NCBI GenBank assembly: GCA_016191645.1
Contig: JACPVQ010000050.1
Location: 1-48,707, forward strand
DNA from: Candidatus Solibacter usitatus
GTDB lineage: Bacteria > Acidobacteriota > Terriglobia > Bryobacterales > Bryobacteraceae
DNA length: 48,707 bases
Direction of reading: 5' to 3'
The notes below the pieces were generated by a model. It had not been told where the DNA came from, made no database searches, and saw only the letters and a list, made by a program, of their open reading frames with translations. The position numbers and the translations under genes were made by a program. Below are positions 14,663-23,429 of the stretch, piece after piece (the stretch's first letter is position 1; each line of letters starts with the position of its first letter).

Positions 14663-17600
14663 ACGACGCGCAGCGCGCCGCCGTCGAGCGTTGGGGGCAG
14701 GACGTTTGCGTATCCGCGGGGCCCGGTTCCGGAAAAACTCTCGTACTCATTGAACGCTTCCGCTGGCTGGTGGAAACGAAAGGAGTGGACCCGCGCCGCA
14801 TTCTGGCCGTCACGTTCACTGAGAAAGCGGCGACGGAAATCAAACAGCGTTTGAATGCTTCCTTCGCTTCCTCGCCGCATCACCGCGAACGGATTGAACG
14901 CGCATGGGTATCCACCATCCACGGTTTCTGCACTCGATTGCTCAAGGAGAACGCCATCCCCGCGGCCTTGGACCCGAACTTCAAAGTTCTCAATGATGTC
15001 GAGGCGAAGATTCTTGTGCGGCGCTGCGCCGAAGAGTCGCTCGATCATGCATTAACCTCGCATCCGGACGAAACGCGAATTCTGTTGCACGAATGGAACA
15101 CCGCAATCGAGGACCCCGCCGGTGCATTGCTGATTCTGTACGAAGCGGCGCGAACAGCGGGCATGCCAATCGCTTCTTTGCAGATCCCCTCAATGCCGGC
15201 GGCGGACGGTTGGGAGAACGTGGTAGCACTCGCGCATGCGGCGCTCAATCAACCGCCCGGCGGCACTCCCAATCAGCGCAAGTCGCATCAGAATCTGCAC
15301 ACCTGGTCACGCCGCGTTATCGCCCTTCCGGACAATGTCGGGTGGCGCGAACGCCTGATGCTCTTAAGCGAGGTTCCGAAAGCCAATTCGTTGAAAAGTG
15401 GATCGCCCGTGCGCCGCATCGTCATCGATCTGGAAGAGACGGTCCTGCCGGAAACTGAAGGCGTCATCATGTTGCGCGCGCGGCACAAAGTGTATGCGGT
15501 GATTCGCCACGCGTTGCTCGGGCTCGACAACCGTTACCGCGGTGCAAAACGAGACGCCGGCCTTCTCGATTTCGAGGACCTGCAGGAAGGAGCTATTGCC
15601 TTACTCGAATCGAACCCGGCAATCCGCCGGCGGGTTTGCGACAGCTTCGACCACGTATTGATGGACGAACTGCAAGACACCAACCGTTTGCAATGGCGTC
15701 TGATGAACCTGGTGCGCAAACCGGGCTGTCTGTTTGCGGTTGGCGACATTAATCAGTCCATCTATTTTTTTCGTCACGCCGATCCCGAAGTGTTCCGCCA
15801 ATATCGCGATGGCCTGGCGGAGCGTGGAGATACCATCGATGAACTGCGTGAAAACTATCGCAGCCGCAAAGAGGTCATCGCCGCCGTCAACGCCGTGGTG
15901 CCGTTTCTCACCGCCGGCGTCGAAGCACATCAACTGACCGCTCGCCGCGACTATCCCGTCAAAACAATTCCGTGCATCGAATGTATGAACGCAATCCCGC
16001 AGCGGCCTGATGAGAGCCCGCAGCTTATCGAGGCGCGCTGGATCGCGCGGCGCATTCGCGAGTTGGAGGGCACTCTGCTTGTGGGCAAACCGGGCGAACA
16101 AAGACCCGCGCGCTTCTCCGATTTCGCCATTCTTGCGCGCAGCATCGGCGCGCTCACCCCGGTGCAGCAGGCTCTGGACGAGTTCGGCGTCCCTTGTACC
16201 ATCAGCGGCGGCAGAACTTTCTATCAGTCACGCGAGATTCGCGATCTGATTGCATGGCTTTGCGTGCTGGCCAATCCGCTGGATGAAGTGAGCCTCGCGG
16301 TTGTGTTGCGTTCGCCCTTGGTAGGCGCGAGCGACGAAACGCTGTTGCGCTTGAAGGCCGCCGGACAGGATTTGATTTCGGCCCTCGCGGAAGACCCCGA
16401 TGAACGTTTGCAATGGCTGGCCAAACTGATCCGCGTGCAGCGGGAGCGCGACGGTTTCACTTCTCCCGATGCGTTTCTGGCGCAGGTGCTGGATGAGTCG
16501 GAATACGAAAAAGATCTGCCGGCCAGAGCGCGGGCGAACATTGCGAAACTGCTTTCCATGATTCGCGAACGATATGCCGCGACGCCGATGTCACTCGGCG
16601 AGTTGACGGATCGATTGACGCATTGGAGCGAGATGCAATCCGAAGCCGAAGCGGCTCCCGGCGAGGCGGGGAACGCCACTCGCCTGATGTCCGTGCATTC
16701 CGCGAAGGGCCTGGAGTTTCCCATCGTGTTCGTTGCCGCGCTGCGCGCAGGCACACAGAATCGCGAACCGGCGCTGAGTTTCGGCGAGGACGGCGTGTTG
16801 GGCGCATCGTGGCGCCATCCCAAAGGGGAGGGCGGAATTTCCGATCCCATGCACCGCCGCGTGTGCGCGAGGCGGCGCAGACAGGAGGAGGGAGAAGAAG
16901 ATCGCCTGCTCTATGTTGCCATGACGCGGGCGGAAGAGCACCTCTTCCTGACGGCCTCCCCACGTGGAACTTCACAATGGCTGCGGCGTGTTTCGGATGG
17001 TTTGCGTTTGCCGGACTCGCCGAAAGAGGAACTCGACATCAGGCATCAGGTTGGAAGCGGTTGTGAGGTGCGGGTTGTCTTCACTGGTTCCTCGGCGGCG
17101 AACGATTTCCCGCTGCCTCCCGGTGTCCGTCAGGAATCGGTGGAGATTCTTTCCACGCCGCTAATCACGGGGCAATACGAAGCGGTCGCGCCTGTGACGT
17201 CGGTGGCGCAGCATGCATTCTGCCCGCGGCAATATTTTCTCGCGCGTTATCTCGGATACCAAACCAAACCCGCGGCTGCTCCGGTGTCGAGTGAGGAAAA
17301 GGATTACGGCGAATGGTCCGCCAGTGAGTTTGGAACGTACGTGCACGAGATGCTGGCCGGAACTACGCGCGACGATGCCCCACCGGAGGCGATGGAGTTG
17401 GTGGAAAGATTCCGCCAATCCGCGCTTGGCCTGCGCGCCGCCGCGGCATCGCGGAGCGGCCGTGAATACGACTTCCTCATCGAAATGGAAGGTCTCATTC
17501 TGCGCGGCCAGATCGATTTGTGGTTCGAAGAGAGCGGCGAGCTGATCCTGGTGGACTACAAATCCGATCGCGTGGAACCGGGCGAGGAGCCGCGTCACGC

Positions 17601-17874
17601 CCTGCGTTACGGACCACAACTGCGTTTGTACGCCATGGCCCTACAGCGTATGGCAGGCCACCTGCCGGATCATGCGTTGGTCTGGTATCTGAGAACGGGC
17701 GCGGCGGTGGAAGTGGATCTCAACAGAACGTCGCTGATAGCAGCACGCAGACAAGTGATCGCGCTTCGGGAATCTCAAGAGCACATGGATTTCCCGCTGC
17801 GCGAAGGGAATCACTGTCTGCGCTGCGCATTCTACGGCGGTGCCTGCCCCGCCAGAAGTACTACCACTCTCTAA
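14659..17874 (+). CDS. addA: AddA-like UvrD-family helicase with C-terminal PD-(D/E)XK nuclease and Fe-S cysteines
   Basis: The 1071-residue protein starts at the GTG overlapping the addB stop; the frame is open further upstream but conservation begins here. Superfamily-1 motifs are clear: Walker A GPGSGKT (Lys26), VTFTEKAATEI, Walker B MDELQDTN (Asp336-Glu337), ENYRS, SVHSAKGLEFPIVF and AMTRAEEHLFL. The C-terminal nuclease has GQID953LW and VDYK (Asp966, Lys968). It also has Cys855 (FCPRQYF) and Cys1053, Cys1056 and Cys1062 (CLRCAFYGGAC), the same spacing as in AddB. It would be the motor and one nuclease of the break-resection complex. Fe-S cysteines in an AddA-type subunit are unusual. Confidence 0.9.
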   Translation: MNDAQRAAVERWGQDVCVSAGPGSGKTLVLIERFRWLVETKGVDPRRILAVTFTEKAATEIKQRLNASFASSPHHRERIERAWVSTIHGFCTRLLKENAIPAALDPNFKVLNDVEAKILVRRCAEESLDHALTSHPDETRILLHEWNTAIEDPAGALLILYEAARTAGMPIASLQIPSMPAADGWENVVALAHAALNQPPGGTPNQRKSHQNLHTWSRRVIALPDNVGWRERLMLLSEVPKANSLKSGSPVRRIVIDLEETVLPETEGVIMLRARHKVYAVIRHALLGLDNRYRGAKRDAGLLDFEDLQEGAIALLESNPAIRRRVCDSFDHVLMDELQDTNRLQWRLMNLVRKPGCLFAVGDINQSIYFFRHADPEVFRQYRDGLAERGDTIDELRENYRSRKEVIAAVNAVVPFLTAGVEAHQLTARRDYPVKTIPCIECMNAIPQRPDESPQLIEARWIARRIRELEGTLLVGKPGEQRPARFSDFAILARSIGALTPVQQALDEFGVPCTISGGRTFYQSREIRDLIAWLCVLANPLDEVSLAVVLRSPLVGASDETLLRLKAAGQDLISALAEDPDERLQWLAKLIRVQRERDGFTSPDAFLAQVLDESEYEKDLPARARANIAKLLSMIRERYAATPMSLGELTDRLTHWSEMQSEAEAAPGEAGNATRLMSVHSAKGLEFPIVFVAALRAGTQNREPALSFGEDGVLGASWRHPKGEGGISDPMHRRVCARRRRQEEGEEDRLLYVAMTRAEEHLFLTASPRGTSQWLRRVSDGLRLPDSPKEELDIRHQVGSGCEVRVVFTGSSAANDFPLPPGVRQESVEILSTPLITGQYEAVAPVTSVAQHAFCPRQYFLARYLGYQTKPAAAPVSSEEKDYGEWSASEFGTYVHEMLAGTTRDDAPPEAMELVERFRQSALGLRAAAASRSGREYDFLIEMEGLILRGQIDLWFEESGELILVDYKSDRVEPGEEPRHALRYGPQLRLYAMALQRMAGHLPDHALVWYLRTGAAVEVDLNRTSLIAARRQVIALRESQEHMDFPLREGNHCLRCAFYGGACPARSTTTL

Positions 17875-17925
17875 TTTCCCTTGGTTGCTCGGTACTACTA
17901 GACTCTGAAATCATCCTAGGCTGTG

Positions 17926-18060
17926 GTGGGGCAGGTCTCCAGACCTGCGCCGGGATCTCCAGATCCCGGCACGGCCGCTGTGCGGCCGAAGCGGAGACTC
18001 CAATCACTGCCGGCAAAACCGATCTGGAGATCGGTTTGCAGGTCTGGAGACCTACCCCAC
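17926..18060. repeat. Nested-palindrome intergenic element with 23-bp inverted ends
   Basis: The ends (17926-17948 and 18038-18060) are inverted copies matching at 22 of 23 positions. Each end is itself a palindrome (AGGTCT, 2-nt centre, AGACCT). Inside lie three more hairpins: 17950-17969 (9-bp perfect stem, CC loop), 17972-17988 (7-bp CGGCCGC stem, TGT loop) and 18016-18037 (10-bp perfect stem, GG loop). Several units share a CTCCAG/CTGGAG centre. It lies between the convergent ends of addA and galT. It could be a REP/BIME-like or MITE-like repeat. No target-site duplication or classical U-tract is seen; function is not shown. Confidence 0.8.
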
Positions 18061-18066
18061 AAAAAA

Positions 18067-19065
18067 CTAAAGCCCGGAGTCCCGCAGAAAGCGCGCGGCT
18101 TCTTCCGGCGGCGTTGGATTCAGATAGAAGCCGGTTCCCCATTCGAACCCGGCGTATTTCGTCAGCGTGGGGATCACTTCGATATGCCAGTGGTAGTGCG
18201 GCATCGCGGACTCTTGCAGCGGAGTGGTGTGCAGCACGAAGTTGTATGGCGGCTTCTCCAAGGTGCGGTCGATTTTTCGCAACAGCGCGCGCAGAATCCA
18301 CGCCAGGTTTTCCGCCAGCGGAACGTCGATGCTCTCAAAGTGCGAAGCGTGCTTGCGCGGCAGAATCCACGTCTCGAACGGGAAGCGTGGCGCATACGGG
18401 CAGATGGCGAGAAAATGCTCGGTCTCCAGCACGACGCGAGCGCCGCCCGCAACATCCTGCCGGATCATGTCGCAATACACGCAGCGCTCTTTGAAATCGT
18501 AATAGCGCAGAGCCCCGTCAATCTCTTCCTGCACTTGCCGCGGCACGACCGGCAGAGCGATCAACTGGCACTGCGAATGCTCCGACGTAGCGCCCGCGGG
18601 CGCGCCGTGATTCTTGAACAGCAAAACGTAGCGCAGCCGCACATCGCGCTTCAGGTCCAGCACGCGATCCCGAAACGCCCACAGCACGCTCTCCACCTGC
18701 TTCTCGCTCAGTTCGCCGAGAGTGGTCATATGGTCGGGCGTTTCGACGATCACCTCATGCGCGCCAATGCCTTCCATCTTGTCGTACATGCCTTCGCCAT
18801 GACGCTCCAAGGTGCCTTCCACGCGCAGCGCGGGAAACTTGTTGGGAATCACGCGAACGCTCCACCCGTCTTCATTCGGACCGCCGCTCTGCCGGTAAGC
18901 GAGAACTTCGGGCGGCGTCTTGGCCTCGTTTCCCGGACAGTACGGACAGAACCCGCCGCCTTGCACGATCACGGTTTCCCGGAAAAAATCGCTCGGCCGC
19001 TTCACGCGGTCGTTTGCAATAATCACCCAGCGGCCGGTGATGGGATCTTTACGCAGTTCAGGCAA
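18067..19065 (-). CDS. galT: Galactose-1-phosphate uridylyltransferase (HIT superfamily)
   Basis: The 332-residue product starts at TTG 19065, because homologues begin with PELRKDPITGRWVII; an in-frame ATG lies at 19092 but adds a non-conserved tail. Zinc-type cysteines are seen (CPYCPGNE and CVYCDM), as is the catalytic HxH in MPHYHWHIEVIP. The enzyme swaps UMP between UDP-glucose and galactose-1-phosphate in the Leloir pathway; close relatives act on other sugar-1-phosphates (ADP-glucose type), which cannot be excluded. A perfect TATAAT ends 6 nt before the TTG, so the transcript may be leaderless. Confidence 0.9.
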   Translation of the reverse strand: MPELRKDPITGRWVIIANDRVKRPSDFFRETVIVQGGGFCPYCPGNEAKTPPEVLAYRQSGGPNEDGWSVRVIPNKFPALRVEGTLERHGEGMYDKMEGIGAHEVIVETPDHMTTLGELSEKQVESVLWAFRDRVLDLKRDVRLRYVLLFKNHGAPAGATSEHSQCQLIALPVVPRQVQEEIDGALRYYDFKERCVYCDMIRQDVAGGARVVLETEHFLAICPYAPRFPFETWILPRKHASHFESIDVPLAENLAWILRALLRKIDRTLEKPPYNFVLHTTPLQESAMPHYHWHIEVIPTLTKYAGFEWGTGFYLNPTPPEEAARFLRDSGL

Positions 19066-19071
19066 GCAGGC

Positions 19072-19077
19072 ATTATA
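19072..19077 (-). promoter_or_regulatory. Perfect -10 hexamer immediately before galT
   Basis: On the minus strand TATAAT is followed by 6 nt and then the TTG start codon. The best -35 positions (17-18 nt upstream) match poorly. If used, transcription would begin at or next to the start codon. The TAA stop of the yraN remnant is contained in this hexamer. Confidence 0.4.
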
Positions 19078-19339
19078 GCGCTGCCGGCGCATGCCGCTCT
19101 TTGGAAAACGCGTCGGCCATCAATTGAATGCCGTCGCGGCGGCCCAGCACGATGCTCACAATGTCGAAGCGGCATTTCTCCCACGGCACTCCGGCGCGGC
19201 GGGCGTAGTCGCGCGCGGCAATGCGCAGACGCTTGCGCTTTTCCTCATTCACCGCGCGGTCCGGTTCGCCGAACTCATTCGATGCGCGCGTCTTGACATC
19301 ACCTTTCCGCGCACCACGTAACAAAGATAGTGCTCCCAA
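19073..19339 (-). pseudogene. 5'-truncated remnant of a YraN (UPF0102) family nuclease-like gene
   Basis: The translated frame matches the second half of YraN: VKTRASNEFGEPDRAVNEEK (19291-19232), then KRLRIAARDYARRAG, CRFDIVSIVLG and an AF near the end. The N-terminal half, including the GEIDLI active-site segment, is missing, and the expected VEVKTR reads GDVKTR. Upstream of VKTR the frame runs out of phase through the end of the methyltransferase gene, so the junction looks like a deletion that fused the 3' part of yraN to the neighbouring gene. There is no plausible start for a functional protein. It lies directly before galT. Confidence 0.7.
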
Positions 19340-19797
19340 AATCGCCGCAAGCGCGGAAAAGCATTCACCAGCAGTTCAAAGCCAAGCCACCTCCATAAAG
19401 CTAGTAGCTTTACGCGGATGGAAATCTCACGAAATCTTACAGCCGAATAATAACCGAAGCCCGCGTTGTCCGCGCCAAAGTAGCGGAACGAAAAGCTGTT
19501 CAGGTGCCAGCGATGGGTGGGATCGCAGAAGGAACTGAAATCGGTATAGTGCGGCGTGACGACAATCGCCCTGCCGCCGGGTTTCAGCAGACGGTGAAAT
19601 TCCTCCATCGTCTTGATAACGTCGGCGACGTGCTCAATCACGTGAATGGCGCGAACTTGGTCGAATTTGCCGTCCCCGAAGGGAAACGGGAAATGGTCCA
19701 GATCGCAAAGAACGTCGGCATTGCCGGCGGCGTTGCGATCGACGCCGATCGATCCGGGAAACTTATTGCGGCCGCAGCCTACGTCGAGAATCCTCAC
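19249..19797 (-). CDS. Class I SAM-dependent methyltransferase
   Basis: The 182-residue protein opens directly with the SAM-binding motif I (ILDVGCGRNKFPG). It goes on to GVDRNAAGNADVLCDLDHFPF, the HVIEHV motif and LLKPGGRAIVVTPHY, all typical of Methyltransf_11-type enzymes. The GTG at 19797 is the only start after an in-frame stop. The substrate is unknown; relatives often modify quinones, lipids or glycans. The last about 15 residues (RRAHRMSSANRTAR) overlap the yraN remnant out of frame and probably replace the original C-terminus. Confidence 0.8.
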   Translation of the reverse strand: MRILDVGCGRNKFPGSIGVDRNAAGNADVLCDLDHFPFPFGDGKFDQVRAIHVIEHVADVIKTMEEFHRLLKPGGRAIVVTPHYTDFSSFCDPTHRWHLNSFSFRYFGADNAGFGYYSAVRFREISIRVKLLALWRWLGFELLVNAFPRLRRFWEHYLCYVVRGKVMSRRAHRMSSANRTAR

Positions 19798-19840
19798 AGT
19801 CTCATCCTACGCGGAACCAAAGTCAATTATCATAGTTCCC

Positions 19841-20953
19841 ATGCGACGTCGTGAAATGATTTCTCTTGCGGCCATGGCTCCGGCCTTCACCCGCTTTGCC
19901 CATGCGATGGCGGAAGAGGGCGAGGAAGCCATTCCTTTTCTGGATGCGCGCCCCTTTAACGCAGAGCGTCCGACACTGGTTTGGGATGAACCCGCCAGTT
20001 GGATGACGCCGCCGGAACGGCGATTTCGAGTGGGCCACTACGGCTATCCCGACGTGGACGCGTCGAAATGGGCGCTGGAAATCGGCGGGCGCGTGGAGCG
20101 GCCGCTGAAATTGTCTCTCGCCGATTTGAAGAAACGCCGCGCGAAAGAGCAGATCACCACCATCGAATGCTCCGGCAATGCGCCAACAGGCGGCCTTGTC
20201 TATAACACGAAGTGGAAGGGAACGCCGCTTGCGCCGATTCTAAAAGAAGCGGGCGTGAAACCGGACGGCATCGAAGCGGTGTTTTTCGCCGCCGACACAG
20301 GCGTGGAAAAAATTCGCGGCGCGGACTATAAGCAGAATTTCGCGCGCTCTCTCGCCGTGAAGGACGCAATGAAAGAAAACATTCTGCTGTGTTGGGAGAT
20401 GAACGGCGAGCCGCTCAACAAGAATCATGGCGCGCCGCTGCGCTTGATTGTCCCCGATTGGTACGGCGTGGCGTGGGTGAAATGGCTGACGCGCATCGAG
20501 ATTCATGACCGCGCCTATCTCGGCCGTTTCATGGGCCGCGATTACGTGACCATTCGCGGCCAGAAGCAAGGCGATGAGACCATCTGGCGCGAGACCTCCG
20601 TCGGCAAAATGAATTTGAAGTCTGTGGCGGCAAGAGCCACGAAGCGCAAAGACGGCGCCATTCGAATTGTGGGAGCGGCCTGGTCGGGAGACGCCCCCGT
20701 GCAAAAGGTGGAGTTGCGAATCGACGAGGGTCCGTGGACCGCGGTGCAAGTGTCGAAAAAAGAAGCCGCTCCGCACTGCTGGACTTTCTGGAGTTTCGAT
20801 TGGAAAGACGCCAAGCCCGGTGAACACAGCATCACTTCTCGCGCCACGGACGCGAAAGGACGCGTACAGCCGGCCGCGGACGATCCTTCCATCACTTTGA
20901 AAAAAACCTACTGGGAAGCGAATCAGCAGGCCGTGCGGAAGATCAAGGTATGA
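19841..20953 (+). CDS. Periplasmic sulfite-oxidase-family molybdenum enzyme
   Basis: The 370-residue protein starts with a Tat-like twin-arginine leader (MRRREMISLAAMAPAF). The oxidoreductase molybdopterin-binding domain follows with TTIECSGN, where Cys110 is the molybdenum ligand. Further conserved segments are NHGAPLRLIVPDWYG and YGVAWVKWLTRIEI. The C-terminal about 110 residues form the Mo-co dimerisation Ig-like domain (IRIVGAAWSG ... VELRIDEGPW). Family members oxidise sulfite to sulfate or similar substrates outside the cytoplasm. The ATG at 19841 is chosen from a longer open frame because it begins the Tat leader. The next gene overlaps by four bases (ATGA). No heme motif is present in this protein. 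Confidence 0.88.
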   Translation: MRRREMISLAAMAPAFTRFAHAMAEEGEEAIPFLDARPFNAERPTLVWDEPASWMTPPERRFRVGHYGYPDVDASKWALEIGGRVERPLKLSLADLKKRRAKEQITTIECSGNAPTGGLVYNTKWKGTPLAPILKEAGVKPDGIEAVFFAADTGVEKIRGADYKQNFARSLAVKDAMKENILLCWEMNGEPLNKNHGAPLRLIVPDWYGVAWVKWLTRIEIHDRAYLGRFMGRDYVTIRGQKQGDETIWRETSVGKMNLKSVAARATKRKDGAIRIVGAAWSGDAPVQKVELRIDEGPWTAVQVSKKEAAPHCWTFWSFDWKDAKPGEHSITSRATDAKGRVQPAADDPSITLKKTYWEANQQAVRKIKV

Positions 20954-22011
20954 TCTCGCGCCGCGCGCTGCTTGCCGGCGCTGTGCCGCTTGCGGCGGCT
21001 CCCACGAAGACCGTCGTATCCATCGCCGGCGATGCGTTTCGCATCAACGGCAAGCCAACTTATGCCGGCCGCACTTTTGAAGGGCTGAAGATCGAAGGCT
21101 TGCTGCTCAACTCGCGCATGGTTCAGGGCATCTTCGACGATGAGAATCCGGAAACCGTGTCGCGTTGGAAATACCCCGATACAGGCAAGTGGAGCGCCGA
21201 TCGCAACACGCGCGAATTCCTGCAGGCCATGCCGGTGTGGCGCAAGCACGGGCTGCTCAGCTTCACCATCTGTCTTCAAGGCGGCAGTCCGGAAGGTTAT
21301 TCGAAGCTGCAGCCTTGGCATAACAGCGCCATTCGAGCGGATGGTTCGTTGAAGCCGGCTTACATGAAGCGGCTGGAACGCATCCTGAATCGCGCCGACC
21401 AGTTGGGCATGACGCCGATGGTCGGCCTGTTTTATTTTGGTCAGGATCAACGGCTGGCCGATGAGGCGGCGGTCAGGAATGCCGTGAAGAACTCCGTCCA
21501 ATGGCTGCGCGGCAAGGGCTACCGCAATCTCCTCATTGAGATCGCCAATGAGTGCGACAACCGCGCTTACGATCACGCGATCCTCAAACCCGATCGCATT
21601 CCGGAGTTGATCGAGCTGGCCAGAACGGTCCAGCCCGCTTTCCTCGTGGGGACAAGTTTCAACGGCGGCAGCATCCCCGCGCCGAATGTCGTCCGCGCCT
21701 CGGACTTCGTCCTGATCCACGGAAACGGCGTGTCCGATTCGAACCGCATCAAGCAGATGGTGGACCGCGTGCGGCAGCTGCCCACCTACCGGCCCATGCC
21801 CATTCTGTTCAATGAGGACGACCATTTCGATTTCACCAAGCCGGTGAACAACATGCGCAAAGCGCTGGAAGCCTACGCCAGCTGGGGCTACTTCGATCCC
21901 GGCAAAAACGACTACCGCGATGGCTACCAGTGCCCGCCGGTGCGCTGGGATCTGAATACCGATCGTAAGAAAGAATTCTTTCAGTTACTCGCCAGGGTGA
22001 CTGGAGCGTGA
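20950..22011 (+). CDS. Exported clan GH-A-like (TIM-barrel) glycoside hydrolase-type protein
   Basis: The 353-residue protein has a short leader with a twin arginine (MISRRALLAGAVPLAAAP) and a (beta/alpha)8 pattern. The clan GH-A acid/base pair is probably Asn200-Glu201 (LLIEIANECDNR), and the nucleophile candidate is Glu289 (PILFNEDDHFD). It resembles cellulase-type GH5 relatives and DUF4038-like proteins; the substrate cannot be told and the protein may be non-catalytic. It overlaps the sulfite-oxidase-like gene (ATGA) and the transporter gene (GTGA), so the three are translationally coupled. Confidence 0.65.
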   Translation: MISRRALLAGAVPLAAAPTKTVVSIAGDAFRINGKPTYAGRTFEGLKIEGLLLNSRMVQGIFDDENPETVSRWKYPDTGKWSADRNTREFLQAMPVWRKHGLLSFTICLQGGSPEGYSKLQPWHNSAIRADGSLKPAYMKRLERILNRADQLGMTPMVGLFYFGQDQRLADEAAVRNAVKNSVQWLRGKGYRNLLIEIANECDNRAYDHAILKPDRIPELIELARTVQPAFLVGTSFNGGSIPAPNVVRASDFVLIHGNGVSDSNRIKQMVDRVRQLPTYRPMPILFNEDDHFDFTKPVNNMRKALEAYASWGYFDPGKNDYRDGYQCPPVRWDLNTDRKKEFFQLLARVTGA

Positions 22012-23429
22012 CGCAGCCGGTCATGACCAGGACTCAGGCCTGGAAGTGGGCGGTCCTGATCGCCGTCTACTGCATCATCGTTTACCTTGTCCCCAAGCCT
22101 GCCGAAGTGAAGCCGGAAGGTTGGCGCATGCTGGGAATTTTCATGGCCACCATTGGCGGCCTGGTTCTGGAACCCATCCCGGGAACCGCCTGCGTTTTGC
22201 TGGGAATTACGGCGAGCATGATCCTGGGCGGATTAACCCCCAGTTCGGCGCTGACCGGATTCGCCGATCCCTCGGTGTGGCTGGTAGTCGCGGCGTACAT
22301 GATCTCCCGCGCACTGATCAATACGGGTCTGGCGCGCAGGATCGCCTTATTCTTTGTGCGCCTTTTCGGCGGAACCTCGTTGGGAGTTTGTTATTCGCTC
22401 TCATTCTCGGACGCCGTGTTGGCGGCCGTGATTCCTTCGAACGGCGCAAGGTCGGGCGGCGTCGTGATGCCCATCATGCAATCGATCTGCGAACTTTACG
22501 GGTCGAAGGCGGGACCAACCGCGTCGCTGCTGGGCACATTTCTCTTCGCCGCTCTCTATCAGAACATATGTCTCAGCTCGGCGATGTTCTTCACCGGGCA
22601 GGCCAGCAATCCGCTGGCGGCCGACTTCGCAAACAAGGCGGGACTGAACATCACATGGGTGAGCTGGCTGGTAGCCGGCAGCGTTCCGGGAATCTGCGCC
22701 ATTCTCATTTGTCCGCTTGTTGTGCGGCGGCTCGTCCCACTGGTAATCGACAAGACTCCCGAAGCGCCGAAGTTCGCTCACAGCGAGTTGCAAAAGATGG
22801 GCGCAACGACGCTGCATGAAAAAATTCTGACGATGGTTTTCGCCGGCGTCTGTTTCGGATGGGTGACCGGTGAATTGACCGGCATTCACATCACAGTCAC
22901 GGCGCTCTCCGGCTGCGCCGTGCTTCTGCTTTGCGGCGTCTTGAAATGGGAGGACGTCAAAGCGGAGAAGTCGCTTTGGGATTTGTTCGTCTGGTACGGC
23001 GGTCTGGTCAAACTCGGCCGCTCTCTCAATGAATCCGGCGTTGCGCAATCGTTCGCAAATAATGTGGCCAACTGGTTTCCGGGCGCAGGCTGGGTTCTGC
23101 TTTTCACAGTGTCGCTGCTCATCTACTTCTACGCCCACTACGCTTTCGCCAGTATCACCGGGCATATCCTGGCGATGTATCCGGCGTTTCTCGCCATCCT
23201 CAGCGCCAAGGGCGCTCCCCTCGGTTTGACGGGCTACGCGTTCGCAACTTTCGTCAACTTCTCCGCTGGGCTGACGAATTACGGAACCACTCCGGCTCCC
23301 ATGTTCTTTGAGCGCAACTACGTCAGCATGAAGGATTGGTGGAAAGTGGGCGCCGTTATTTCGGTAGTGAATCTCACGGTCTGGAGCACGGTAGGGTTTG
23401 TGTGGTGGAAGGTGCTCGGCATTTGGTAA
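22008..23429 (+). CDS. DASS-family (SLC13) dicarboxylate-type anion transporter
   Basis: The 473-residue protein has about 12-14 membrane segments. Two substrate/sodium motifs sit at the expected places: PSNGARSGGVVMPI (cf. SNTARSGG of DiT-type 2-oxoglutarate/malate translocators) and LTNYGTTPAP. Further family blocks are GFADPSVWLVVAAYMI and WYGGLVKLG. This points to the DiT1/2-oxoglutarate-malate branch rather than sulfate carriers. The GTG start overlaps the upstream stop. In this operon it may carry an organic acid anion used or produced with the two exported enzymes; that link is inferred. Confidence 0.85.
   Translation: MTQPVMTRTQAWKWAVLIAVYCIIVYLVPKPAEVKPEGWRMLGIFMATIGGLVLEPIPGTACVLLGITASMILGGLTPSSALTGFADPSVWLVVAAYMISRALINTGLARRIALFFVRLFGGTSLGVCYSLSFSDAVLAAVIPSNGARSGGVVMPIMQSICELYGSKAGPTASLLGTFLFAALYQNICLSSAMFFTGQASNPLAADFANKAGLNITWVSWLVAGSVPGICAILICPLVVRRLVPLVIDKTPEAPKFAHSELQKMGATTLHEKILTMVFAGVCFGWVTGELTGIHITVTALSGCAVLLLCGVLKWEDVKAEKSLWDLFVWYGGLVKLGRSLNESGVAQSFANNVANWFPGAGWVLLFTVSLLIYFYAHYAFASITGHILAMYPAFLAILSAKGAPLGLTGYAFATFVNFSAGLTNYGTTPAPMFFERNYVSMKDWWKVGAVISVVNLTVWSTVGFVWWKVLGIW

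Noticed and set aside
17923..19296. A plus-strand frame of 457 codons over galT and the palindromic element
   Set aside because: It crosses the repeat element and is antisense to galT, whose zinc and HxH motifs are clear.
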